Positions 44,247 to 52,575 of a stretch of DNA of 64,000 bases are shown here, one piece after another. Position 1 is the stretch's first letter; each line of letters begins with the position of its first letter. Origin of the DNA: Burkholderiales bacterium (GTDB lineage: Bacteria; Pseudomonadota; Gammaproteobacteria; Burkholderiales; Casimicrobiaceae); the NCBI GenBank assembly GCA_020851235.1, contig JADZDD010000035.1, forward strand, positions 248,001-312,000. The letters are read 5' to 3'. A program made the translations under genes and the position numbers. Under the pieces are notes generated by a model. That model worked only from the letters and a program-made list of their open reading frames with translations, searched no databases and was not told the origin of the DNA.

Positions 44247-45122
44247 ATGCGCTCCGATGACGTCGCCCGCCTGACGACCATGCCCACCGCCGCGCCGCGA
44301 CCCGACCCGGTGGGCCCGGACCTGCTCTTCCCTCCCATCTTCGTCGGCGGCGCCGGCCGCTCCGGCACGACGCTGTTGCGGGTGATCCTCGATTCGCATT
44401 CGCGCATCGCCTGCGGCCCCGAGCTCAAGGTGTTGCCGCAGATCGCGCAGCTATGGGGCGAGATGCGGTCGATCCACGCGCCGCATCTGGCCGAATCGCA
44501 CGTCCTGCCGGCCGACATCGACCGTGCGGCGCGGGCGATGATCGCCGCGCTCCTGGGTGCCGCCCGGCGCAAGTCCGGGAAGCCGCGCATCGCCGAGAAG
44601 TCGCCCAACAACGTGTTCTTCTTCCGCCACCTGCACGCCATGTTCCCGCACGCGGCGTACGTGCACATGGTGCGCGATGGCCGTGACGTGGTCGCCTCGC
44701 TGCTGTCGATGGACTGGCGCACCCCCGACGGCAAGCGCGTCGACTACACGACGGATGCCGGTGCCGCCGCGCGCTACTGGGCGAACGCGATCAGGCTCGG
44801 CCGCAGCTTTGCCGAAGCCACGCGCGGACGCAGCCGCTACTGCGAGCTTCGCTACGAAACGCTCATCGCGCAGCCGGAACCGGTGCTGCGAAGCCTGTTC
44901 GAATTCCTGGGCGAGCCGTGGGAACCGGCGGTGCTCGACTATCACCGGCGCGACCACGCGCTGGGCAACGAGTCGAGCGCGCAGGCCGTGACGCGTCCCT
45001 TGTACGCAACGGCGCAGGGCCGGTGGCAGCGCGACCTGACGCAAGCGCAGCGCGACGCCGTCAAGGCCGAGGCCGGCGCGACGCTGATCGAGCTCGGCTA
45101 CTGCAGCGATCTTTCCTGGTAG
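44247..45122 (+). CDS. Sulfotransferase family protein
   Basis: The 291-residue protein has the PAPS-binding 5'-phosphosulfate loop FVGGAGRSGTTLLRVIL, the KSPNNVFFF stretch, and the 3'-phosphate motif VHMVRDGRDVVASLLSMDW, with RYCELRYETLIAQPEPVLRSL as the later family motif. It would transfer sulfate from PAPS to a hydroxyl or amine acceptor. A TTG 15 bases upstream is a less likely start. It follows the DUF2252 gene on the same strand and precedes an unknown secreted protein gene. Confidence 0.9.
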   Translation: MRSDDVARLTTMPTAAPRPDPVGPDLLFPPIFVGGAGRSGTTLLRVILDSHSRIACGPELKVLPQIAQLWGEMRSIHAPHLAESHVLPADIDRAARAMIAALLGAARRKSGKPRIAEKSPNNVFFFRHLHAMFPHAAYVHMVRDGRDVVASLLSMDWRTPDGKRVDYTTDAGAAARYWANAIRLGRSFAEATRGRSRYCELRYETLIAQPEPVLRSLFEFLGEPWEPAVLDYHRRDHALGNESSAQAVTRPLYATAQGRWQRDLTQAQRDAVKAEAGATLIELGYCSDLSW

Positions 45123-45146
45123 CCGGGCGCGATGGCGAGGTGACGC

Positions 45147-46289
45147 ATGCGCGCTGACGCCGCATCGGCGATTTGCACCGCGGCGATCGCCTTCGCGCTG
45201 GCGGACCATGTCGACGCGACGACGCTCGGCTTGCCCGGCGGACCCGAGCCCGAGGGGATCGGGCAGGTGGCGACCATCCTGCACGCGGATCCGTACGACA
45301 TGGAGCTATTGATCAGCTTCGGCACGTCCAAGGGCGGGTCCGCGGGGCACCTTGCGCTCGCGCTGCGTGGCGAAGGCAAGGGTGACGACATCGTCTACTC
45401 GGCCAATTTCTATGCGGACCGGTCGAGCGAGCACGCACAAGGGTTCTACACCAAGGACCTCATGCTCGCGATCCCCAAGCTCGAGTACCTGTACGGAACC
45501 CATTCCTCGCTCGGCGAGAACGCGACGTTCGGGCTCGACTACGGCGAAGCCTACAAGCGCTCGGTCATCGGCGTGCGCGTCTACGGCGTACCGGACGCGG
45601 AGAAGGCCGCCCTCGTCGCCTTCATGCGGCGCATCAACGAGGATTACCACGCACACCGTCGTGCCACCGAGTATCACGACGCGGAGGTCAGGTACGACTA
45701 TCTCCAGTTCAACTGCGCGAAGAGCATCGGTTCAGCCTTCAAGTACGGCGCCGGCTACACGGATCTGGAGATTGCGAGTTCGAGATTGTCGTCGCGGCGC
45801 AAGCTCGCATCGGCGCTCAACGCCAACATTCCCACCGAGATGGCGATGAAGCTCATCGACCAGTGGAACGCGCGCGGCTATCGCATGGACGTCGTGCTCT
45901 ACCGAAAGTACGCCGCGTCGACTTACGTCGATCCACACGACGAGAGCAGGATCGCCTTCAAGGATCTGCCCGATCGCTTTCCGTCGGTGCTCTCGCGCGA
46001 CTACCTGAGGGAGAAGGGGCAGTATCGGGACTTCGACAATCTCTACGCGATGTACGTCCTCTACAACATGGGCCGCTACGCCGTGCGTGTCGACGACACC
46101 CGCGGCAGCCTCGTGATCGAAACGCTCAAGATACCGATGCCATACGCGCAGGCCTCGGAACGCGCCATCGCGGATGCCTCCGTCGACAGCCGGCGCTTTC
46201 GTGTCCGTCTTCCATTCGTACCCGCCGGAAAGACGCTCGCAGGAAATTCCGCCGCGCCCCGTGAGTCCGCGGAGCCGGCCAGCCCGTAG
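45147..46289 (+). CDS. Secreted DUF4105-like protein, putative Cys/His hydrolase or acyltransferase fold
   Basis: The 380-residue protein has a short hydrophobic N-terminus (AICTAAIAFALADHVDA) that could be a signal peptide. It then has LLISFGTSKGGSAGHLALAL with His68, YSANFYADRSSEHAQGFYTKD, a Y-x-R-x-x-I-x-V-R-V-Y strand and YDYLQFNCAKSIG with Cys190. This order (G-H near a Phe/Gly strand, then Y-x-x-x-x-N-C) recalls DUF4105/Lnb-type enzymes of the NlpC/P60-related fold, but the match is by eye only. The C-terminal 150 residues are unassigned. Function unknown. Confidence 0.6.
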   Translation: MRADAASAICTAAIAFALADHVDATTLGLPGGPEPEGIGQVATILHADPYDMELLISFGTSKGGSAGHLALALRGEGKGDDIVYSANFYADRSSEHAQGFYTKDLMLAIPKLEYLYGTHSSLGENATFGLDYGEAYKRSVIGVRVYGVPDAEKAALVAFMRRINEDYHAHRRATEYHDAEVRYDYLQFNCAKSIGSAFKYGAGYTDLEIASSRLSSRRKLASALNANIPTEMAMKLIDQWNARGYRMDVVLYRKYAASTYVDPHDESRIAFKDLPDRFPSVLSRDYLREKGQYRDFDNLYAMYVLYNMGRYAVRVDDTRGSLVIETLKIPMPYAQASERAIADASVDSRRFRVRLPFVPAGKTLAGNSAAPRESAEPASP

Positions 46290-46328
46290 CGCGATCTCGA
46301 CACCACCGCACGAACAAGGGTCACCCCG

Positions 46329-47132
46329 ATGCCGTTCCTCGCCGCGCTGACCTACGCCCTCCTCATGGGCGCGATTCCGCTCGTCGAAGTGATCTGGAGT
46401 GGACGCTCACCGGCGACGCTGGTGCTGCTGTTCTGGTTCGAGACCGTGCTCGGGGTCGTCACCGGCGCGATCCGCATCGTCGTGCACCGGCGCGCGACGG
46501 GGATGACGGGCCACCACGCACCGATCACGGCGACGTCCAACAAGGACACGGGTGCCGCCGACGTGATCCGCGAACTCGGCGACGAGAACACGTACCTGCG
46601 ACACTTCCTCGGCATCACGACGCTCTTCACGTTCGCGCACGGCGTGTTCGTGCTGGCGCTCGTGTTCGTGTTCAGGATCGGCGGGCCGCTCACGTGGGGT
46701 GACGCGCAAGTCGCGCTCGCCTGGGTCGCCGGCGTGCAGATCTTCTTCCTCGTCGTCGACTTGCCACGCATCCCGTCGTGGAAGTTCGCCGACCTCGGCA
46801 ATAGCGTCGGCCAGGTTTCGATCCGCGTGCTGGTGACGCAGCTGGGGCTCATCTTCGGCATTCCTGCGGCGGGCCTCTTTGGCCCCTGGGGCCTCGCCGG
46901 CATGCTCGTCGCGCTGCGCGCACTCACCGACGCGGTGATCACCTGGCTCACGGGGCTGCTCAAGCAGCGCGACCTGCCGCCCGGCCTGCGCGCCTTCCTC
47001 GCGCGCAGCGGCAAGCAGTCGGAGGCCTCGGTCGAGGCGGAGTTCGACGCGATCAAGGCGAAGGGCCACGAAGTCGAGACGCTGCTCGAGCGTCCGTTCG
47101 CCGAGGTGTGCACGCAGGCTCCGACGCGCTGA
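46329..47132 (+). CDS. DUF6498-like membrane protein
   Basis: The 267-residue protein has about six hydrophobic segments. The start region LLMGAIPLVEVIWSGRSPATLVLLFWFETVLGVVTGAIRI matches the F-W-F-E motif of DUF6498 proteins, followed by FLGITTLFTFAHGVFVLALVFVFR and a cytoplasmic charged tail. No function is known. It begins 39 bases after the DUF4105-like gene and may share its operon. Confidence 0.7.
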   Translation: MPFLAALTYALLMGAIPLVEVIWSGRSPATLVLLFWFETVLGVVTGAIRIVVHRRATGMTGHHAPITATSNKDTGAADVIRELGDENTYLRHFLGITTLFTFAHGVFVLALVFVFRIGGPLTWGDAQVALAWVAGVQIFFLVVDLPRIPSWKFADLGNSVGQVSIRVLVTQLGLIFGIPAAGLFGPWGLAGMLVALRALTDAVITWLTGLLKQRDLPPGLRAFLARSGKQSEASVEAEFDAIKAKGHEVETLLERPFAEVCTQAPTR

Positions 47133-47180
47133 ACGCGCGCCGCGCGCAACGTTTCCCTCCACCCATCCATTCGCTCTCCC

Positions 47181-47591
47181 ATGCAGCATTTCGAACCGCG
47201 GACCCCAATCACTGCGAAAGCCCCGGCCCCCGCATCCCTGGAGCCGCCGCGCCGCATCGAGGTCGCCTTCATCTGCGCGACGTGGTGCGCCACCTGTCGT
47301 GAGTTCCTTCCGCAAGTCCAGCGTCTGGCGGATGCGAACCCGCATGTCGGCTTTCTCGCCCTGGACGTCGAGGCCGACGCCGACCTTCTGGGGGATGTCG
47401 ACGTCGACGACTTCCCGACGCTCGTCGTCGCGCACCCGCGAGGCGTGCTGTACTACGGCACGACGCTCCCGCAGGTGCCGGTGGTCCAGCGCCTGCTCGA
47501 CGATCTCCTCGGACGCGACGCCGCACCACTCGACTCGGCGGAAGCGCAGGCGTTGGCGCAGCGCATCCGCGCGGCCGACAACGACGGATGA
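47181..47591 (+). CDS. Thioredoxin-like protein
   Basis: The 136-residue protein has a thioredoxin fold: VAFICATWCATCREFLPQV with Cys36-x-x-Cys39 as W-C-A-T-C, FLALDVEADADLLGDVDVDDFPTLVVAHP with the cis-Pro after Phe, and a final helix. About 25 proline-rich residues precede the fold, with no clear signal peptide. It would act as a cytosolic thiol-disulfide protein. It ends 25 bases from the convergent UbiA gene. Confidence 0.85.
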   Translation: MQHFEPRTPITAKAPAPASLEPPRRIEVAFICATWCATCREFLPQVQRLADANPHVGFLALDVEADADLLGDVDVDDFPTLVVAHPRGVLYYGTTLPQVPVVQRLLDDLLGRDAAPLDSAEAQALAQRIRAADNDG

Positions 47592-47616
47592 GTACCGGGC
47601 TGACGTGAGCCGTGGC

Positions 47617-48657
47617 CTAACGCCAGAACCCCGGCACGAAGGCGCGCAGCAGGGTATCGAGAGCGAGGCCCACGACGAACCAGTTGCCGAACGCTGCGCT
47701 GAAGCGCAGGCAATCGGCAAAAAACCACATCGGCCACGCCGGATGATCCTTGGGGACTTCGCTCGGCTTGGGTCGCAGGAGATGCTCGATCGTGGGCAGC
47801 GTCGACGTCAGCGCCAGAAGCACGAGCAGCATCGCCGGCGTGAAGTAGCGATTGCCGAAGACGAGGTAGATCGTGATGAGATAGCACAGCACGATCGCCA
47901 CGATCGTCACCCAGCGCGCGGCGACGTCGCCGATCAGCACCGGCAACGTGTGCACGCCCTTGCGTGCATCCTCGACCCGCTTGTCGAGGTGCTCGGCGTT
48001 GTTGGCCGCACCGACACTGAGGCCGAATGGAAGGGTGGCAAGCACGGCATTCCAGCTCCAGCTTCCGGCCAGCACGTAGTACACGCCCATGATCATGAGC
48101 GGCCCCCAGATGAGGAAGATCGAGACCTCGCCGAGACCGATGTGCTTGAGCGGCCAGGTGTACAGCGCGAGGATCGCGGCGCCCGCGACGAAGAGCCAGA
48201 AGACCACGCTCGAATAGCCGCTGTAGTGCCAGGCGTAGAGCCCCGACGCAACGGCGATCGCACTGCTCACCCAGAAGTAGACCGCGTGCTTGCGCTTGCT
48301 CATGAAGCCCTGCAGGAGCGGATGCGTCGTGTAATGCGTACGGAAGTAATTGTCGGAGTCCACGCCGCGGCTGAAGTCGACGTAGTCGTTGATGAGGTTG
48401 CTCGCGCCGTGCGCGACGAAGAGGCCGACGGTCATCACGATCCAGACCGGCAGATCCATGCGCCCTCCCGTGCTCGCGAGATGCCCCCACGCCAGCAGGC
48501 CGCCGATGAGGCAGGAATGGAACGACAGCGTCGAGATCGATGCGCGCGTAGCGATGAACCACTTCGACAGGAGGTCGAGCGCGTCCCATTCCGGCCGGGT
48601 TGCGATCTTGACCGACTGGGTGAGCGACTTGCGCCACATGGCGAGATTGGCGGTCAT
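47617..48657 (-). CDS. UbiA family prenyltransferase
   Basis: The 346-residue membrane protein has the two Asp-rich motifs of UbiA/MenA prenyltransferases: ASNLINDYVDFSRGVDSD and AEHLDKRVEDARKGVHTLPVLIG, with seven to nine helices. Such enzymes attach a prenyl chain to an aromatic or quinone precursor, for example in menaquinone synthesis. The start ATG at 48657 follows the Bug receptor gene on the same strand by 50 bases. The acceptor cannot be predicted. Confidence 0.88.
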   Translation of the reverse strand: MTANLAMWRKSLTQSVKIATRPEWDALDLLSKWFIATRASISTLSFHSCLIGGLLAWGHLASTGGRMDLPVWIVMTVGLFVAHGASNLINDYVDFSRGVDSDNYFRTHYTTHPLLQGFMSKRKHAVYFWVSSAIAVASGLYAWHYSGYSSVVFWLFVAGAAILALYTWPLKHIGLGEVSIFLIWGPLMIMGVYYVLAGSWSWNAVLATLPFGLSVGAANNAEHLDKRVEDARKGVHTLPVLIGDVAARWVTIVAIVLCYLITIYLVFGNRYFTPAMLLVLLALTSTLPTIEHLLRPKPSEVPKDHPAWPMWFFADCLRFSAAFGNWFVVGLALDTLLRAFVPGFWR

Positions 48658-48707
48658 TGGGGTGTGGGCAGGGTGATGGAAGAGGCGTCGAGCCCTCAGG
48701 AATACGA

Positions 48708-49685
48708 TCAATCGGCCTTCGCACCAACTCGCTTCGCGATTGCCGACCACTTGGCAATCTCCGCGCGAATGAAGCGCCCGAACTCCTCGGAGGAGTCACC
48801 AACGACGTCGAGGCCGCCGCTACCAAGCTTGTCGCGCACGGCGGGCATTGCCATCACCTTGACGAACGCCGCGTTGAGCTTCGCCACGATGTCCGGCGGG
48901 AGCCCCGGTGGCCCCACCAATCCGTTCCACGCGGTTGCCTCAAAGCCCGGCAGTGTCTCGGCGATCGTCGGCAATTCTGGAGCATTCGGCGAGCGTCTCG
49001 GGCTCGCGACGGCGAGTGCGCGCAGCTTCCCGCTCTTCCCGTGCGGCATCAGGTTTGCCTGATCGGCGATCGCCATCTGCACCGTACCCCCGAGGAGGTC
49101 GGTGACCATCGGACCTCCGCCCTTGTACGGAACGTGAATGATGTCGGTCCCGGTCTCGGCCTTGAAGCTCTCGGTAGCAAGATGGGGAAGGCTGCCGGAC
49201 CCGGCCGATCCGTACGTGAGCTTCCCGGGATTGGCCTTCGCGTAGGCGACGAGTTCGGCCACGGTCTTCACCGGTACCGACGGATGCACGACGAGGACGT
49301 AGTTGACATCAATCGTATGCGTGATCGGGGTCAGGTCCTTGGCGGGGTCATACGGCATCTTGTCGTAAATGCCGGCATTGATCGCCAGCGAAGCGATGTT
49401 GCCGAGTCCGATCGTGTAGCCGTCGGGAGCTGCCTTGGCGACTGCATCGATGCCGAGCATGCCGGACGCTCCGGCCTTGTTCTCGATGACCACCTGTTGG
49501 CCCAGCGCTTCGAACAACGGCTGTTGCACGACCCGCGCGTAGAAGTCCACCGCGCCGCCGGGCGGGAACGGAACGATGAGTCGAATCGGCTTCGATGGGT
49601 AGGCTTGTCCAGCGGCGATACCGGCAACGGCGAACGTCAGTATCGCAAGCGCGACACGCCACGTCATGACGCGATGACTGCGCAT
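48708..49685 (-). CDS. Bug-type (TctC) periplasmic solute receptor
   Basis: The 325-residue protein has a signal peptide (ALAILTFAVAGIAAGQA) and the TctC/Bug pattern YPSKPIRLIVPFPPGGAVDFYAR, ENKAGASGMLGIDAVAKAAPDGYTI, LTYGSAGSGSLPHLATESFK, VPYKGGGPMVTDLLGG and LRALAVASPRRSPNAPELPT. Bug receptors bind carboxylic acids and amides and are very numerous in Burkholderiales. No TctA/TctB membrane partners are encoded nearby, so it is an orphan receptor. It is divergent from the enolase-superfamily gene. Confidence 0.94.
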   Translation of the reverse strand: MRSHRVMTWRVALAILTFAVAGIAAGQAYPSKPIRLIVPFPPGGAVDFYARVVQQPLFEALGQQVVIENKAGASGMLGIDAVAKAAPDGYTIGLGNIASLAINAGIYDKMPYDPAKDLTPITHTIDVNYVLVVHPSVPVKTVAELVAYAKANPGKLTYGSAGSGSLPHLATESFKAETGTDIIHVPYKGGGPMVTDLLGGTVQMAIADQANLMPHGKSGKLRALAVASPRRSPNAPELPTIAETLPGFEATAWNGLVGPPGLPPDIVAKLNAAFVKVMAMPAVRDKLGSGGLDVVGDSSEEFGRFIRAEIAKWSAIAKRVGAKAD

Positions 49686-49751
49686 TGCTCCTCCCTTCCT
49701 CGTGCTTCTTAGTAAGATTCGGCATTGTCACACGACGTCCCCAGACGAACC

Positions 49752-50867
49752 ATGACGACGATCAGCGACATCGAGTGCCACGTCTACCGCGCCCCGATCA
49801 ATGTGCCGCTGGCGAACGCGTTTGGTGCAATGACGAACCGGCCCGCGGTGTTCCTGCGCCTCGGCGCGAGTGACGGCGCCTTCGGCTGGGGCGAGGTCTT
49901 CAGCAACTTCCCGCAGGTTGGCGCCGAGCATCGCAAGCGGCTCGTCGACAGCCTGTTCGTCCCGATCATGCTGGGGGCGCCGGCGGACGATCCGGCAGGG
50001 GTCAGGGCGATGCTTGAACGGCAGACCCGCGCGATGGCGATCCAGTGTGGCGAACCCGGTCCGTTCGCGCAGATTGCCGGTGCGATCGACCAGGCGCTCT
50101 GGGACATGTCCGCCAGGCGCGCACGCCAACCACTGTGGAAGCACTTGGGCGGCACGTCGCCGCAGGTTCGCGTTTACGCGAGCGGCATCGGCCCGGACCG
50201 CGTGGTCGATGTCGCGCTCGCCAAGCGCGAGGAAGGCTACCGGGCGTTCAAGCTGAAGGTCGGCTTCGGTGCCGAACGCGATTGCGCGAATCTCGGTGCA
50301 CTGCGTGCGGCACTCGGCGATAACGCAATCATCATGGTCGACGCGAACCAGGCGTGGTCACCCGTCGACGCCACGAAGCGCATCGCCGAGCTCGCGCCCT
50401 TTCGGCCACATTGGATCGAAGAACCCATTCTCGCCGATGAGCCGCCCGAAGCGTGGTGCGCCGTCGCACATGCGAGCGCCATTCCACTTGCCGCAGGCGA
50501 GAACATCCGTGGCGCCGACGGCTTCCGCACCATGATCGACCGAAAGGTGCTGCGCTTCGTGCAGCCGGATGTCGGCAAGTGGGGCGGCATCTCGGGCGGA
50601 ATGGAGGTCGCTCGCCACGCAGCCCGACACGACGTCGCCGTATGCCCGCATTGGCTCGCCGGGGGGATCGGCCTTGCGGCATCGATGCACCTCGTCGCGG
50701 CCATCGGCGGAATGGGGAGTTATCTCGAAGTCGACGCGAATCCGAATCCATTGCGCGAAGACGTCGCCCCGCTGACGGTACGTGACGGCATCGCGCTGTT
50801 GTCGGACACACCAGGTCTTGGCATCGAACCGGATCTCGCGAAACTCGAGCGCTACGTGGTCGCATGA
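49752..50867 (+). CDS. Enolase-superfamily enzyme, mandelate racemase/muconate lactonizing group
   Basis: The 371-residue protein has an N-terminal capping domain and a modified TIM barrel with the K-x-K base (FKLKVGFG), metal ligands in IMVDANQAW, WIEEPILAD and AAGENIRG, and VCPHWLAGGIGLAASMHL with the conserved His as second base. The overall pattern resembles sugar-acid dehydratases or racemases. The ATG at 49752 is preferred over 49725. A divergent Bug receptor suggests use of an imported carboxylate, which is inference. Confidence 0.88.
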   Translation: MTTISDIECHVYRAPINVPLANAFGAMTNRPAVFLRLGASDGAFGWGEVFSNFPQVGAEHRKRLVDSLFVPIMLGAPADDPAGVRAMLERQTRAMAIQCGEPGPFAQIAGAIDQALWDMSARRARQPLWKHLGGTSPQVRVYASGIGPDRVVDVALAKREEGYRAFKLKVGFGAERDCANLGALRAALGDNAIIMVDANQAWSPVDATKRIAELAPFRPHWIEEPILADEPPEAWCAVAHASAIPLAAGENIRGADGFRTMIDRKVLRFVQPDVGKWGGISGGMEVARHAARHDVAVCPHWLAGGIGLAASMHLVAAIGGMGSYLEVDANPNPLREDVAPLTVRDGIALLSDTPGLGIEPDLAKLERYVVA

Positions 50868-50977
50868 CCTATCGGACGCAAGACGTCGGAGCAAGCCGGG
50901 TATCGCGCCGACTCGATCGGGTACGCTGCCACAGCATGTGTGTACCAATCCGCCTGCCGGTACCTGGCGCCGCCTGA

Positions 50978-51943
50978 ATGTCCCACGTCTGCGTCTTCGG
51001 CGCCGGAGCGATCGGTGGCCACCTGGCCGCCCGGCTCGCGCATGCCGGGCATCGCGTGCACGTCGTCGCGCGCGGCGCGCATCTCGCCGCGATGCGCGAG
51101 CGAGGGTTGCGCCTCCTCCTCCCGGAGCAGGAGATCCACGCCACCGTCGAAGCCACCGCCGATGCCAACGAGATTGCCGCACCCGACGTCGTGCTCGTCA
51201 CGCTGAAGGCCAACGCGCTCGCCGCGGCGGCGTCCGCCCTCGCGGATCTCGCCCGGCGCGCCGCTGCGATCGCCTTCGTCACCAACGGCATCCCCTGGTG
51301 GTACGCGCTGCAACGCGTTGCGCCGCTGTCTGCGGCAGCAAGTGCGTGTCTCGATCCGGGAGGGCTTGCGCACACCCTTGCGGCGCACCGCGTCGTCGGT
51401 GCCGTCGCCTATTCGCCGAACACGGTGGTCGCCCCGGGGGTGGTGCGTTGTGCGGCGGCAACGAGCCGGTTCGAGCTCGGGCCGGCAACGCCGGCGGGCG
51501 TGGCTGCGACGCAGGCCGTCCACGAGCTCCTCGCGAGCGCCGGAATCGAGGCGCCGATCGATCCCGACATCCGTCTTCGGGTGTGGCGCAAGCTCGCGCT
51601 CAACGTCGCGTTGAGCCCGGTGAGCACGCTCACCGGAGCCGGCAATCGACAGGTGACGGCGGACCCGACGTTGCATCGGCTGTGCCTCGACCTCATGCGC
51701 GAAGTGGCCGCGGTCGCGACGGCGCAGGGCGTGCCGATGTCTGTCGATGCGTCGACCCTCGATCCGGGCAAACTCTCCCCGCACAAGCCCTCGATGCTGC
51801 AGGATCTCGAGGCCGGGCGACCGCTCGAAACGCAGAGCATCCTGCGCGCGGTGCAGGTGCTTGGGCGCGACGCGGGTGTCGCGACACCCCAGCTCGACGT
51901 CGTCACGGCACTGGTCGAGATGCGCGCGCAAACGCGGGCGTGA
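50978..51943 (+). CDS. 2-dehydropantoate 2-reductase family protein (PanE/ApbA-like)
   Basis: The 321-residue protein has the NADPH-binding VCVFGAGAIGGHLAARLA, VVARGAHLAAM, VLVTLKANALAAAA and FVTNGIPWW of PanE-like reductases, and a C-terminal helical domain with the catalytic Lys in RVWRKLALNVALSPVSTLTG and KPSMLQDLEAGRPLE. It would reduce a 2-oxo acid such as ketopantoate. Whether it serves pantothenate synthesis or a peripheral pathway is not clear from the neighbours. Confidence 0.85.
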   Translation: MSHVCVFGAGAIGGHLAARLAHAGHRVHVVARGAHLAAMRERGLRLLLPEQEIHATVEATADANEIAAPDVVLVTLKANALAAAASALADLARRAAAIAFVTNGIPWWYALQRVAPLSAAASACLDPGGLAHTLAAHRVVGAVAYSPNTVVAPGVVRCAAATSRFELGPATPAGVAATQAVHELLASAGIEAPIDPDIRLRVWRKLALNVALSPVSTLTGAGNRQVTADPTLHRLCLDLMREVAAVATAQGVPMSVDASTLDPGKLSPHKPSMLQDLEAGRPLETQSILRAVQVLGRDAGVATPQLDVVTALVEMRAQTRA

Positions 51944-52079
51944 TCGACGGTCCTCGGGGTCGGAGCGTCCCCTGCCGTCGACGGCGGGGCAAGCCGTACT
52001 CGCCGCCGCCGGCCGCGATACCATGCGGCAAACGATGACCTGCGAGCGGCATTCACCCGCAGCGTGAAAGGAGGCGACG

Positions 52080-52523
52080 TTGACCCGCAGCGCTGATCCC
52101 CACTTCGCCGCGCGCGTCCGGGAGAGTTTCCAGCGGCAGAGCGCGATGCAACTCATTCGCGCGACGCTCGCGGTCGTCGAACACGGTCGCACCGAGATCC
52201 ACCTGCCGCACTGGCCGGGGATCGAGCAGCAGCACGGTTTCGTGCACGGCGCGATCGTGGGCGCGATCGCCGATTCGGCGGCGGGCTATGCGGCGATGAC
52301 GGTGGTCCCCGCCGACGCGTCGGTCCTGTCGGTGGAGTACAAGGTGAACTTCCTCGCGCCGGCCGCCGGACAATCGCTCATCGCGCGCGGCCGCGTCGTG
52401 CGCCCGGGTCGCACGCTGATCGTCGCCACGGCCGAGGTCGTCGCAGTTGCGGACGGCAAGGAGACAGCGTGCGCGCTCATGCAGCAAACCATCATGGTCA
52501 TGCACGGCAAGGGCGAGAGATAG
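52080..52523 (+). CDS. PaaI family hotdog thioesterase (TTG start)
   Basis: The 147-residue protein has the PaaI-type helix HGFVHGAIVGAIADSAAGYAA, with H-G and the acidic catalytic Asp, and VEYKVNFLAPAAGQSLIARGRV. It likely hydrolyses small aryl- or acyl-CoA esters. The start is TTG at 52080, supported by a perfect AAAGGAGG five bases upstream (52067-52074). It converges on the HpaB-like gene across 52 bases. Confidence 0.87.
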   Translation: MTRSADPHFAARVRESFQRQSAMQLIRATLAVVEHGRTEIHLPHWPGIEQQHGFVHGAIVGAIADSAAGYAAMTVVPADASVLSVEYKVNFLAPAAGQSLIARGRVVRPGRTLIVATAEVVAVADGKETACALMQQTIMVMHGKGER

Positions 52524-52575
52524 GCGCCAGCCGATCACCAGAGCGCCGGCGGCCCCGCCGCCGCTTCGAGGTCAC

